This document shows, in pieces, positions 1 through 7,790 of a stretch of 15,208 nt of DNA (positions are counted from its first letter, which is position 1; each line of letters opens with the position of its first letter). The position numbers and the translations under genes are program-made. The notes beneath the pieces were generated by a model. That model did not search any database. It had not been told where the DNA came from and was given only the letters and a program-made list of their open reading frames with translations. The DNA comes from JBEKYH01 sp049511115 (GTDB taxonomy: Bacteria > Planctomycetota > Phycisphaerae > Tepidisphaerales > Tepidisphaeraceae). The stretch covers positions 1 through 15,208 of the forward strand of contig JBEKYH010000056.1 of the NCBI GenBank assembly GCA_049511115.1, given 5' to 3'.

Positions 1-146
1 AATTAAACCTCGACCAAAAAAATATACAAAGACACAAACACAATAACCCAACACGACACAAATACGATCATAATGAAAATGGCCATAATGTTCTTGTTTC
101 CTTGAAGATGAGACTTTGCACATTCAGTTACCGCCATTGGCCCGCA

Positions 147-171
147 GCCGTTTAATCGCAACATAAACGGC
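147..171 (+). promoter_or_regulatory. Inverted repeat upstream of the lyase gene
   Basis: GCCGTTTA (147-154) and TAAACGGC (164-171) are perfect 8-bp inverted arms around a 9-nt spacer. The stem can extend outward past one mismatch by a further GC pair. It lies about 60 nt before the start codon and has no T-run, so it is not a Rho-independent terminator. It could be a 5'-leader hairpin or an operator; nothing else in 1-232 is recognisable, and this stretch is AT-rich from 1 to about 110. Confidence 0.3.
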
Positions 172-232
172 GGCGGCTCCAGCGCGTAAGACGTATAGAA
201 AATCACACGTCGTAGCGGAAGCGAGGATTTTG

Positions 233-2155
233 ATGTCGCGTTCCTTTGCAAAGTGCATCGTGCCGGTGGTGTTGGCGTTTCTGGTGTTTGGCGGAAAGCA
301 AATAGGTTTTGCCCAGACGCCAAATCCGGCCGGGCCGGATGTGACCGTAACCGAGGATGCGGCTGGTTTCACGCTCGCCAACGGAACCGTCACTGCCCAT
401 GTGGCCAAAAGCACGGGGGTATTAACGTCGCTTTTGTATAAGGGAACTGAGACGCTCTACACCGCATCGGGAAGCGTCGGCTGCTATTGGTCGCAGGATG
501 CCACGCGCGGCACGAAAATCGTCACGAGCATCACGATCGATCCCAAAACCAACAACGGCGATCGCGCCGAGGTCTCGGTGAAGGGGATTCACCGCGCGGA
601 TATCTCCTGTGATGTCGATCTGCGTTTTTGCATGGGCCGCGGGGAATCGGGGATTTATACCTACTGCGTTTTTGACCATCTCGCGGAATACGCCGGCATG
701 TCGATGCCCGAATCGCGCTGGGTCGCCAAGTTGGCCGACTATTTTGACTGGACCGAAGAGGACAGCCCGAAAATCATGCGCGAGGTGCCCAAGGCGATGA
801 TCGGCCACCTTTACAAGTTTGCCCAATCCCCGTTCGAGTACCCCGCCTATGGCTGGGCCAGCCCCGAAAAGGGGATCGGCATCTGGTTGATCAACGCCAG
901 CTCCGAATACATCGGCGGCGGAGCCACCAAGACCGACTTCCTGGCGCACCGCGACACCAATGAAATCGCCGCCCCGTGCATCTTGAATTTCTGGAAGGGA
1001 AGTCACTTTGGAGGCGGCACCGTGTCGGCGGCAGCAGGTGAACACTGGACAAAGGTGATCGGGCCGATGTTTCTTTACTGCAACTCCGGAACTGAGCCGA
1101 TTGCGATGTTTAACGATGCAAAGAGCACGGCACAGGCGGAAATCGCCAAATGGCCCTATGAATGGGTGAGCGGAGTCGAGTACGCCAAGCACAGCGAGCG
1201 AACCACGGTGACGGGGCAGATAGCCCTGGTCGATCCGCTGGCGCCCGATGCGAAATTGTCGAACTTGCTGGTGGGCTTGGCCCATCCGGCCTATTCCCCG
1301 GCCAACGCGGGGCGTCGGGGGGGCGGGGGAAACGCCGCCGGCGGGGCCGGAAATGCAGGCCGCCTCGTCGATTGGCAATCCGATGCCAAATACTACCAAT
1401 ACTGGACACATGGCCAGGACGACGGCAGCTTTTCGATCCCTAACGTAACTGCCGGTACATACACGCTTCACGCCATCTCAGACGGCGTTTTGGGCGAGTT
1501 CGCCAAGGCCGACATCACCGTCGAAGCCGGCAAGCCCATTGATCTCGGCAAGTTGACCTGGACGCCGATCCGCCGCGGCAAGCAAGTCTGGGACATCGGC
1601 ATTCCCAATCGCAACGCCAAGGAGTTCACCTATGGCGATAAATACTTCGACCCAAATTCAGAGCTTTTGTACCCCAAGATGTTTCCCAATGACGTGAATT
1701 TCATCATCGGCCAAAGCGATACGCATAAGGATTGGTTTTATCAGCAGTTACCCCATGCGACCGATGACTCAGGGCAACTCAATGGGAACGCCGGCGTCAC
1801 CGGATCGGGACGGGCTACTCCGTACAATATCCATTTCCAGATGCCCGCGGACCCCAAAGGCAAAGCCACCCTGCGCGTGGCGATCTGCGGCTCGGGGGCG
1901 AGGTCGATTGCCGTAACCGTCAATGATAAACCCGCGGGCCAGATCAATCTCATGGGACAGGATACGGTCATCACCCGTCAGGGAAGTCAGGGAATCTGGT
2001 ACGAGCGGGAGGTTCCCTTCGATGCGACGCTGATGAAGCAAGGCGAGAACGTCATGACGCTGACCGTCCCGGCTGGGCCAGTGAATAATGGCGTCTTGTA
2101 CGACTATCTGCGACTGGAACTCGATGAATCAGCCCAGCCAGCGGCCAATCCGTGA
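233..2155 (+). CDS. Rhamnogalacturonan lyase-like secreted polysaccharide lyase (PL4 type)
   Basis: A 640-residue exported protein that probably cleaves the rhamnogalacturonan backbone of pectin by beta-elimination. The first ~28 residues form a signal peptide (hydrophobic run, then GFA-Q). The lyase domain covers about 30-310. By eye alignment with PL4 enzymes, Lys195 (LYKFAQS) and His239 (FLAHRD) fall where the catalytic Lys and His sit, and GIGIWLINASSEYIGGG matches the conserved strand before the His. A fibronectin-like domain (about 325-447, with DDGSFSIPNVTAGTYTL) and a C-terminal beta-sandwich starting near WDIGIPNRNAKEF (about 453-632) complete the three-domain PL4 layout. A Gly-rich stretch at 359-376 is inserted at the start of the second domain. 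The ATG at 233 is preferred over the TTG at 230 because AAGCGAGG lies about 6 nt upstream. Family assignment is fairly sure; the exact substrate is inferred. Confidence 0.85.
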   Translation: MSRSFAKCIVPVVLAFLVFGGKQIGFAQTPNPAGPDVTVTEDAAGFTLANGTVTAHVAKSTGVLTSLLYKGTETLYTASGSVGCYWSQDATRGTKIVTSITIDPKTNNGDRAEVSVKGIHRADISCDVDLRFCMGRGESGIYTYCVFDHLAEYAGMSMPESRWVAKLADYFDWTEEDSPKIMREVPKAMIGHLYKFAQSPFEYPAYGWASPEKGIGIWLINASSEYIGGGATKTDFLAHRDTNEIAAPCILNFWKGSHFGGGTVSAAAGEHWTKVIGPMFLYCNSGTEPIAMFNDAKSTAQAEIAKWPYEWVSGVEYAKHSERTTVTGQIALVDPLAPDAKLSNLLVGLAHPAYSPANAGRRGGGGNAAGGAGNAGRLVDWQSDAKYYQYWTHGQDDGSFSIPNVTAGTYTLHAISDGVLGEFAKADITVEAGKPIDLGKLTWTPIRRGKQVWDIGIPNRNAKEFTYGDKYFDPNSELLYPKMFPNDVNFIIGQSDTHKDWFYQQLPHATDDSGQLNGNAGVTGSGRATPYNIHFQMPADPKGKATLRVAICGSGARSIAVTVNDKPAGQINLMGQDTVITRQGSQGIWYEREVPFDATLMKQGENVMTLTVPAGPVNNGVLYDYLRLELDESAQPAANP

Positions 2156-2182
2156 ACAGGGCAATCGCTTTTGGCCAGGTTC

Positions 2183-2234
2183 CTCTGGTCCCCTCTCCAT
2201 GTACTCAGGGAGAGGGTTGGGGTGAGGGTTCTTC
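2183..2234 (+). repeat. Family 1 palindromic/G-quadruplex repeat, copy 1
   Basis: An intergenic element between the lyase and cytochrome genes. CCCTCTCC (2191-2198) and GGAGAGGG (2209-2216) form a perfect 8-bp hairpin around a 10-nt loop. Four G-runs (2208-2210, 2214-2216, 2219-2222, 2226-2228) with loops of 3, 2 and 3 nt make a G-quadruplex motif sharing bases with the right hairpin arm. The same element, including the leading CTCTGGTC, recurs at 9408 and, without that lead, on the other strand at 9488. The rest of the 255-nt gap holds only a weak promoter candidate. Confidence 0.85.
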
Positions 2235-2343
2235 GCCTTTCGCCACAATTGAGCGTCACACCCGATTGCCCTGAGGAGGGGGCGCGGGTGATTCGACATA
2301 ATTGCGTTTTCGAGATATCTTCAACACACAACACGTTCATGGT

Positions 2344-2372
2344 TTGAGGGTACAACGTAGGGGGAGTGTCAT
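2344..2372 (+). promoter_or_regulatory. Possible promoter of the cytochrome-DUF1552 operon
   Basis: TTGAGG (2344-2349) and TGTCAT (2367-2372) are spaced by 17 nt and each match the sigma-70 consensus at four of six positions. The site lies 38 nt before the ATG at 2411. This is a weak match chosen by position; the operon could equally be read from the lyase promoter. Confidence 0.22.
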
Positions 2373-2410
2373 ATCGGAGCGGCAGAGACGCCTAATCTGG
2401 GAGCAGCGGA

Positions 2411-5400
2411 ATGCTATTTCGTAGCACAGTTGCGGCAATCATCGTCCTGGTGATCGTTATAGCATTTCGCGCGACAAGCCCGGCAACGGCATCCGAACAA
2501 TCCACGAAAAGTTTAGACACCCAGTTCACCGACACGGTGCACCCGTTCCTTGCCACCTATTGCATTAGTTGCCACAGCGGCGATAAGCCAAAGGGGGATT
2601 TTGATCTAAAAGCCTACACCGGGCTGGCCAGCGTCGAAGCGGATTCCGGGCAATGGACGATCCTGCGGGAAAAGGTCTCCGCCCGGCAAATGCCGCCGGA
2701 TGACGCCAAGGCCCATCCCAGCCCCAAGGAGCGGCAGGCGATCGTCGATTGGATCAATGCCGTTCGCATTGATATTGCCAGGAAAGACGCCGGTGATCCC
2801 GGTGTTGTATTGGCGCGGCGGCTGAGCAACTCCGAATACGATTACACCATTCGCGATCTCACGGGCGTCGATATTCAGCCCACGCGCGAGTTCCCGGTCG
2901 ATCCTTCCAACACCGCCGGGTTTGATAATTCGGGTGAATCACTGGCCATGTCGCCGGAACTGCTGAACAAGTATCTCGCGGCGGCGCGCGAGGTTGCCGA
3001 TTACATGTATCTCAAGCAGAAAGGGTTTGCCTTCGCACAGCACACGATGCTTTCGGAGTCCGACCGCGATCAGTTCTGTGAGAATCAGATCGTCGATTTC
3101 TACCACGCCCAGGACACTGACTATGCCGACTACTTCCAGGCCGCCTGGCGATATAAGAATCGAGCCGCACTGGGCAAGCCGAACGCGACCATGGCCGACA
3201 TCGCGGCTGACTCCAACGTAAGCGCGAAGTACCTGGCGAGCATCTGGGGAATCGTCGAAGAGGCGACCGACACGGTTGGCCCGGTCGCCAAATTACAAAC
3301 CATGTGGCGTAATCTGCCCGCGCCGGATCCGGCAAAACCAGACATTGCCCGTCAGGGTTGCGAGCAGATGCGCGACTATGCCGTTGCGCTGCGCAAGAAA
3401 ATTGAGATGCGATTCACGGGGATTCAGGGAGCCGGCGGCGAGGCCGGGCCGATCTGGCTCAACACGCAGTATGCGATCCATCGCATGAATTACGATCCGG
3501 CGCAGCTACAGATCGTCGGAGGTGCGCCGACGACTCGGCCCGCGGCGCTGGCAGCAACTGTCGCCAATTCACCAGTCACGCGGCCGGCTGCGGCGGCCCG
3601 AGTGGCAGTGGCCAGCGCCAACTTGCCCGGCACGCGGCCATCCACGCTTCCCAGCGGGGCTTTGGCGCTGGGTCGAGGCGGACGTGGCGGGCGAGGGGGC
3701 GCTGCTCGGGGTGGCCGAGGTGGACGCGGCGGCGGCGCGGGGGCCATCGCCAATGTCCCCGGTGATCCGGACCTTGTGGTGCCCGCGGCGCAGCGCGATG
3801 CGTACGCGGCGTCGTTCGCGAAATTCGCCGCAGTGTTTCCAGACCGGTTTTACACCTCCGAGCGAAGCCAGAATTATTTCAACATCGGCAATGCGACCGG
3901 CCACCTGTTGAGCGCCGGCTTCCTCAATCGGATGGGGTATTTCCGCGACGATGTCCCGCTCTATCAACTCGTCCTGGACAAGAGCCAGCAGGACAAATTG
4001 GACGAGATGTGGCGCGACATGGATTTCATCGCCTCAACGACCAAGCGAACTTACCTGCAATCGTTTGACGTGAAGAGCGCCGGGTTCCGCGCCATTATGG
4101 GTGACGACGTCGCCCCTGGCGACGAACTGGCGAGCGCGGAAAATATCAAGAAGTACGAAGACGGCCTCCTGGATCGGGCGGGCCGCGCCAGCCCCGTGGC
4201 AGTCCAGGCGACGAAGGACTGGTTTACCTCGATCAACGATGCCATTCGCTGGGCCGAGAAAGCGCGCGTCGATGCTGAGCCGAGCCAGCTTGCGGCGCTT
4301 CAGGACTTCGCAGCCCGTGCATATCGGCGGCCTTTGACGCAGGCCGATCGCGACGATTTATTATCGTTTTATAAGTCGTGCCGCGACACCGAGAGCATGG
4401 ATCATGAGTCGGCGATGCGCGAATCGATCGTCTACGTTCTCATGAACCCGTACCTAACGTACCGGATCGATCTGGCGGCGCCTGACAAGCAGATTCATAC
4501 GCTGTCAGACTACGATCTGGCCAGCCGATTGAGTTACTTCCTCTGGGCGAGCATGCCCGACGACGAGTTGCTGAGCCATGCGGCCGCGGGCGATTTGCAC
4601 AAGCCCGAGGTCCTCCTGGCGCAAACGCGCCGGATGCTAAAGGACGCGCGCATCCGGGATATGGCGATTGAGTTCGGCGGCAACTGGCTTGAATTCCGCC
4701 GCTTTGAGGACATCAAATCGGTCGACCGGGAACGATTCCCGCAGTTCACCGACGATCTGCGCGAGGCCATGTACGAAGAGCCGATCCGCTTCCTGGTGGA
4801 TGTGATTCAGAATGATCGTTCTGTGCTCGATTGTTTGTATGCCAACGACACATTCGTGAATTCCACGCTGGCCAAGCATTATGGGATTCCGCTCTCAGAC
4901 CTGGCGCCGAATCAGTGGGTGCACATCGATGACGCCAGCGCCTATTCGCGCGGGGGGGTTCTGCCCATGGGGGTGTTCCTGACCGAAAATGCGCCGGGAC
5001 TGCGGACCAGTCCGGTGAAGCGCGGGCATTGGCTGGTGAAGGATATCCTTGGCGAGCAGATCGCGCCCCCGCCTCAGGGGGTTCCGCAGTTGCCGACGGA
5101 CGAGGCCAAACTCGATTTGCCGCTGCGGGATTTGCTGGCCCAGCATCGGGCCGACCCGAGTTGCGCTGCCTGCCATGCGCGGTTTGATTCACTTGGACTG
5201 GTCTTTGAAGGCTACGGGCCGATTGGCGAAGCGCGCGTCAAGGACCTGGCCGGTCACGCCGTCGATGCCAGCGCCACCTTCCCTGACGACGGCGGCGACG
5301 GCGCTGGCCTTGCCGGCGTGCGGAAGTACATCCGCGACCATCGCCAGGACGATTACATCAATACCCTGTGCGGCAAACTGCTGGTGTACGCTTTGGGTCG

Positions 5401-5554
5401 CAGCCTGATCCCGGCGGACGACCTGATGATTCAGCAGATGCACGAGAAGGCCGCCGCCGACGGCTATCGATTTGACACGCTCGTCGAAACCATCGTCACC
5501 AGTCCTCAATTCCTCACCAAGCGAGGCCGTGACGCCGTCGCTGATATTCATTGA
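2411..5554 (+). CDS. Planctomycetal c-type cytochrome, DUF1592 family
   Basis: A 1047-residue exported protein with one N-terminal hydrophobic helix (about 5-20), acting as a signal or anchor. CISCH at 51-55 is a heme c attachment motif in a PSCyt1-type domain. The planctomycetal modules then follow in order: DUF1587 from about 132 (RRLSNSEYDYTIRDLTG), DUF1595 about 628-690 (AYRRPLT), DUF1592 about 697-825 (ASRLSYFLWASMPDDEL), DUF1588 about 845-945 and DUF1585 about 955-1040. DUF1588 contains a second CxxCH (CAACH, 918-922), as is usual in this family. Residues about 374-445 are low complexity: repeated TRP-containing Ala/Pro segments, then an Arg-Gly-Gly tract from 421. The role of the family is not established; electron transfer to or from a periplasmic partner is plausible. 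GGGAG at 2399-2403 lies 7 nt before the ATG. Confidence 0.9.
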   Translation: MLFRSTVAAIIVLVIVIAFRATSPATASEQSTKSLDTQFTDTVHPFLATYCISCHSGDKPKGDFDLKAYTGLASVEADSGQWTILREKVSARQMPPDDAKAHPSPKERQAIVDWINAVRIDIARKDAGDPGVVLARRLSNSEYDYTIRDLTGVDIQPTREFPVDPSNTAGFDNSGESLAMSPELLNKYLAAAREVADYMYLKQKGFAFAQHTMLSESDRDQFCENQIVDFYHAQDTDYADYFQAAWRYKNRAALGKPNATMADIAADSNVSAKYLASIWGIVEEATDTVGPVAKLQTMWRNLPAPDPAKPDIARQGCEQMRDYAVALRKKIEMRFTGIQGAGGEAGPIWLNTQYAIHRMNYDPAQLQIVGGAPTTRPAALAATVANSPVTRPAAAARVAVASANLPGTRPSTLPSGALALGRGGRGGRGGAARGGRGGRGGGAGAIANVPGDPDLVVPAAQRDAYAASFAKFAAVFPDRFYTSERSQNYFNIGNATGHLLSAGFLNRMGYFRDDVPLYQLVLDKSQQDKLDEMWRDMDFIASTTKRTYLQSFDVKSAGFRAIMGDDVAPGDELASAENIKKYEDGLLDRAGRASPVAVQATKDWFTSINDAIRWAEKARVDAEPSQLAALQDFAARAYRRPLTQADRDDLLSFYKSCRDTESMDHESAMRESIVYVLMNPYLTYRIDLAAPDKQIHTLSDYDLASRLSYFLWASMPDDELLSHAAAGDLHKPEVLLAQTRRMLKDARIRDMAIEFGGNWLEFRRFEDIKSVDRERFPQFTDDLREAMYEEPIRFLVDVIQNDRSVLDCLYANDTFVNSTLAKHYGIPLSDLAPNQWVHIDDASAYSRGGVLPMGVFLTENAPGLRTSPVKRGHWLVKDILGEQIAPPPQGVPQLPTDEAKLDLPLRDLLAQHRADPSCAACHARFDSLGLVFEGYGPIGEARVKDLAGHAVDASATFPDDGGDGAGLAGVRKYIRDHRQDDYINTLCGKLLVYALGRSLIPADDLMIQQMHEKAAADGYRFDTLVETIVTSPQFLTKRGRDAVADIH

Positions 5555-5567
5555 GAGGTGCATGCCC

Positions 5568-6938
5568 ATGAGTCAGAATCAACCTTCGCGTCCTGCCAAG
5601 TCCCGCGGGATTGACCGGCGAACGTTCCTGCGCGGGGTCGGAGTCACCATGGCTCTGCCGTGGCTCGAATCATTACCCTCCTGGGGCGCGGAGACTTCAG
5701 CGGCAAGCGGCGCCGCCGCCACCATGCCGGCAGCGGCATTCCCCAAGCGCTTTGGCGTGATGTTCATGGGAAACGGCATCAGCCCGCCGTCCTGGTCTGC
5801 CAAGGGCAATGGCGCGGATATGCAACTCAGCAAAACCCTCAAGCCAATGGAGCCTCTGAAGGCAAAGATCAACGTCATCGACGGCCTGTACAACAAGGTC
5901 GGCCGCGGCAACGGCATTCACCCCGCGCAGACGGGCAACCTCCTCACCGGCGTGCCGATCACCAAGGGCGCGCTCATTCATAGCGGCGTCAGCATGGATC
6001 AGGTGCTGGCCAATCACGTCGGGCAGGACACGCACCTCCCCAGCATGGTGCTGGCCTGTGAGCAACCGCTGAATGGGTATCACGAATCCAACTTCTCCTG
6101 CGCCTACAGCTCGCACATCTCCTGGCAAAACCCAACTTCGCCAATGCCCAACGAAATGTACCCCTCGCTGGCATTCGACAGCCTCTTTGAAAACAGCGGA
6201 AATCTCCGCAACATCAGCATCCTCGACCGGCTGAAGGAGCATGCCCAGGACCTGAGCAAGCAGGTCAGCACCAGCGACAAGGCCAAGCTCGACGAATACC
6301 TGACCAGCGTGCGCGAGGTGGAACGAAGCGTCGAGCGGATGCGCGTGGACAAGGATAAAGCCGATGACAGCGCCAAGGCCAAGGGAATCCCTGCGATCAC
6401 CATGAAGCGGCCGGACAACGGCCTGCCCGAAGATTTCCGCGACCACGCCAAATTGATGTGCGACATCATCGCCCTGGCCTTCCAGACGGATAAGACCCGC
6501 ATCGTTTCGCTGCTCACCGCGCGCGATCTGTCAACGCTCTATTATCCGTTCCTCGGCGTGACATCCGGCCATCACGACGCCTCCCATCAGGAAAACGGCG
6601 ACGGCTACGAGGCCATCTCGCGCATGCACGTGGGATTCTTCGCTTACCTGGCTCAAAAATTGGATTCCATGCAGGAAGGCGAGGGGACAGTGCTCGACAA
6701 CTCCTGCCTGATGTTCCTGTCCAACATGTGGTCCGGCCACAATCACGACAACACCAAGGTGCCGATGGTTCTGGCCGGCGGACTCGGTGGCACGATCGAG
6801 ACCGGCCGCACCCTCGACTATTCCGACGCCGGCGATGACAACCGCCAGCTTTGCAGCCTTTACCTTGGAATCATGGACCGGATGGGCGTGAAGCTGGATT
6901 ATTTCGGCGACGCCGACACGCGGCTGGCGAAGTTCTGA
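5568..6938 (+). CDS. DUF1552 family Tat-exported protein
   Basis: A 456-residue protein of the DUF1552 family, whose biochemical role is unknown; members resemble DUF1501 and alkaline phosphatase-like proteins. RRTFLRG (17-23) followed by a hydrophobic stretch to about 40 is a twin-arginine export signal, so it should fold in the cytoplasm before export. His-rich motifs typical of the family are visible: NGIHPAQTGNLLTG, HHDASH near 335 and GHNHDN near 390; these could bind metal, which is inference. GAGAGGTG overlaps and follows the stop of the cytochrome gene and lies 7 nt before the ATG at 5568. The ATG at 5562 is only 1 nt from it, so 5568 is preferred. The 13-nt gap means one operon with the cytochrome, as in many planctomycetes. 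Confidence 0.9.
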   Translation: MSQNQPSRPAKSRGIDRRTFLRGVGVTMALPWLESLPSWGAETSAASGAAATMPAAAFPKRFGVMFMGNGISPPSWSAKGNGADMQLSKTLKPMEPLKAKINVIDGLYNKVGRGNGIHPAQTGNLLTGVPITKGALIHSGVSMDQVLANHVGQDTHLPSMVLACEQPLNGYHESNFSCAYSSHISWQNPTSPMPNEMYPSLAFDSLFENSGNLRNISILDRLKEHAQDLSKQVSTSDKAKLDEYLTSVREVERSVERMRVDKDKADDSAKAKGIPAITMKRPDNGLPEDFRDHAKLMCDIIALAFQTDKTRIVSLLTARDLSTLYYPFLGVTSGHHDASHQENGDGYEAISRMHVGFFAYLAQKLDSMQEGEGTVLDNSCLMFLSNMWSGHNHDNTKVPMVLAGGLGGTIETGRTLDYSDAGDDNRQLCSLYLGIMDRMGVKLDYFGDADTRLAKF

Positions 6939-6953
6939 TTCCGCCTGCGGTCG

Positions 6954-7691
6954 TTACGGAAGATTAATCACGTATTTGACGAGACTCGCGTCAGTGGCCA
7001 CCACGGGAAAGCCGAAGGAGCCGCTCTGTACGACCGCGCCTCCGCGTTGTACGGTCCACTTAATCACATCGGATTTGCGATTAATCTTTGAAATCTGCGT
7101 GTCCGCCACCGGCGCCGGCGGATCGTCGTTTCTGCTGAACGTGACAGTCGTGTCGGGCTTGTTGCATTCGGGGCCCTTTTCAAAATGCACCGATGCGCAA
7201 TAGGTTGATGGATCAATCGGCGGCGGATCGTCTGTTAAATCGGCTGTGGGGGAGACCACATAGTTAGGGGAAATGACTATTTTTTTGTTGGCGCAGACGA
7301 GGACGATTTTTCCGATCGGGGCGCGATCACTGGTGAGAAGATCAAAGACGTTGATATCTGAGTTGTAATAGGCCGCGTCGAAGCGCGTGTTGCCGTACAT
7401 GCGCTGCTGGTTGGGAGAATCCTTCGCCAGCGAGATTTCGTGCGTAACCGGATTGAACTCAAATTCCTCCACGAGAAGCGGCTGGCCGTGATGGTCGTCG
7501 CGCAATACACCGCCTTCAACCGTGGGAGTTATCAATATCGGATACTTGGACGGCTTGCCCAATTCGATATCCGCCGCCGAGGAAGGGGCCGTGGTTGCCT
7601 GCCCCTGGGCAAAGTGAACCAAGGCAAATCCGCTGGCGAGAATCAAAGCCGCCAGCGCCCTGCCGCACCGAGGAAATCTTCGCGACCTCAT
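6954..7691 (-). CDS. Secreted protein of unknown family
   Basis: A 245-residue protein that I do not recognise. Residues 1-5 are basic (MRSRR), 10-28 are hydrophobic, and cleavage near 30 (AQG-Q) would release a mature protein of about 215 residues, so it is probably periplasmic. The mature part looks beta-rich, with a Pro/Asp-rich segment (DDPPPIDPS, 154-162), two cysteines at 165 and 176 that could form a disulfide, and no membrane helix. The ATG at 7691 has AAGGAG 6 nt upstream; longer forms starting before it lack such a site and would bury the signal peptide. It lies 99 nt downstream of the FGE-like lipoprotein gene on the same strand and converges with the DUF1552 gene, only 15 nt separating the ends. 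Confidence 0.7.
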   Translation of the reverse strand: MRSRRFPRCGRALAALILASGFALVHFAQGQATTAPSSAADIELGKPSKYPILITPTVEGGVLRDDHHGQPLLVEEFEFNPVTHEISLAKDSPNQQRMYGNTRFDAAYYNSDINVFDLLTSDRAPIGKIVLVCANKKIVISPNYVVSPTADLTDDPPPIDPSTYCASVHFEKGPECNKPDTTVTFSRNDDPPAPVADTQISKINRKSDVIKWTVQRGGAVVQSGSFGFPVVATDASLVKYVINLP

Positions 7692-7716
7692 ATTCGGCTC
7701 CTTCGCGTTCGACGTG

Positions 7717-7736
7717 ATCTTCTGTGAGTAGAAGAT
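7717..7736. promoter_or_regulatory. Perfect 7-bp inverted repeat before the unknown secreted gene
   Basis: ATCTTCT (7717-7723) and AGAAGAT (7730-7736) pair around a 6-nt loop. The hairpin lies in the 99-nt gap between the lipoprotein gene and the secreted protein gene, 26 nt before the start codon at 7691. No T-run follows on either strand, so a classical terminator is unlikely; a leader hairpin, mRNA-processing site or operator is possible. Confidence 0.3.
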
Positions 7737-7790
7737 TACCCCATTCCGGCCGGCCTGCAAGACATGTAAGGAATGAAAGAAAACCGCACG

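Noticed and set aside
422..1471. A 349-codon open frame on the minus strand inside the lyase gene
   Set aside because: It lies antisense to a gene with clear domains, has no recognisable motif, and long antisense frames are common in GC-rich coding DNA.
5697..6446. A 249-codon minus-strand frame inside the DUF1552 gene
   Set aside because: It is antisense to a strongly recognised family, with no motif and no ribosome binding site of note.
6939..6953. Bidirectional terminator in the convergent gap
   Set aside because: The 15-nt gap has no hairpin followed by a T-run on either strand.
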